From positions 1 to 5,107 of the forward strand of contig JAKBQK010000088.1 in assembly GCA_021835265.1 (NCBI GenBank): 5,107 nucleotides of DNA. The letters run 5' to 3'. The translations under genes were made by a program, and so were the position numbers. The DNA comes from Thermoplasmata archaeon (GTDB lineage Archaea > Thermoplasmatota > Thermoplasmata > Thermoplasmatales > Thermoplasmataceae). Positions 5,017 to 5,107 of the stretch are shown here, piece by piece (the stretch's first letter is position 1; each line of letters begins with the position of its first letter). Under the pieces are notes generated by a model, which saw only the letters and a list, made by a program, of their open reading frames with translations, made no database searches and was not told the origin of the DNA.

Positions 5017-5107
5017 TCATGAAGTATCAATTTCCTCATTTGGCGGAGTACCGTAGGATTCTTTTCCACCTAACGCGTTCGGGAGAGGTCTTGTTTCTTT
5101 ACCCTGA
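5017..5107 (-). CDS. C-terminal tail of a possible tnpB-like protein (partial, runs off the right edge)
   Basis: A minus-strand frame entering from the right edge reads GKETRPLPNALGGKES, then YGTPPNEEIDTS and a TGA at 5019-5017. A Pro- and Gly-rich low-complexity tail ending in an acidic E-E-x-x-T-S motif resembles the end of archaeal TnpB proteins, which often finish near an EAGT/EAGS-like motif. It shares an L-G-x-K-E-x-Y pattern with the tail of the remnant at 728-1078. Only 29 residues are visible. The opposite strand is also open here (MKYQFPHLAEY onward from 5019), so both the strand and the identity need the sequence to the right. Confidence 0.35.
   Translation of the reverse strand, partial: QGKETRPLPNALGGKESYGTPPNEEIDTS

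Noticed and set aside
4742..5020. Minus-strand 92-codon frame overlapping the glycosyltransferase 3' end
   Set aside because: 110 bases are antisense to the glycosyltransferase, no family is recognisable, and its ATG overlaps the stop of the tnpB-like tail only by the common TCATGA pattern. It could be non-coding right-end sequence.
1..5107. tRNA, rRNA or CRISPR array
   Set aside because: No T-loop/anticodon arrangement, ribosomal RNA stretches or regularly spaced repeats were seen on either strand by eye.

Overview
The window looks archaeal, most like a member of the Thermoplasmatales (Ferroplasma/Cuniculiplasma-type acidophiles). The evidence is moderate G+C, heavy use of ATA, AGA and AGG codons, TATA-type promoters set for leaderless or short-leader transcripts, and ribosome binding sites of the GGTGAT type only in front of the last two genes. 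This placement is inference; no marker gene is present.

Left part (1-1460, mostly minus strand). The first 28 bases are an inverted, 27/28-identical copy of part of a five-helix membrane-protein gene (149-712, minus). The single difference is synonymous, so the left edge is probably the broken 3' end of a second, plus-strand copy of that gene. Between them lies a short coding-like minus frame (39-134, open to 206). Upstream of the membrane-protein gene, 728 to about 1078 (minus) reads as the decayed 3' end of a tnpB-type gene (IS200/IS605 or IS607 transposon), with one internal stop. It abuts and slightly overlaps the end of a small four-helix membrane-protein gene (1065-1460, minus, TTG start).

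Middle part (1515-2724). A complete GntR-family regulator of the FadR/FCD type (1515-2177, minus) has its four expected metal-site residues. A 540-base stretch without a clear gene follows. It holds the regulator's likely promoter and a nested palindrome with the core TTGTATACAA, a known type of GntR-family operator, flanked on both sides by TATA-like CTTAAAA elements.

Right part (2725-5107, plus strand). A four-helix membrane protein (2725-3171, short-leader promoter) is followed by a promoter region with repeats and a two-gene unit. The first gene is a predicted DNA-polymerase-beta-type nucleotidyltransferase (3337-3978). The second is a family-2-like glycosyltransferase with a C-terminal membrane helix (3971-4852). 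The two overlap by 8 bases, and the Shine-Dalgarno of the second lies inside the first, so they are probably translationally coupled and act together, perhaps on a membrane-linked glycan or glycolipid. The window ends in what may be the C-terminal tail of another tnpB-like gene (5017-5107, minus).

The window is accessory in character: unknown membrane proteins, a local regulator and a glycan-modifying gene pair, bracketed by transposon debris in the same orientation. No RNA gene, CRISPR array or complete insertion sequence was seen.
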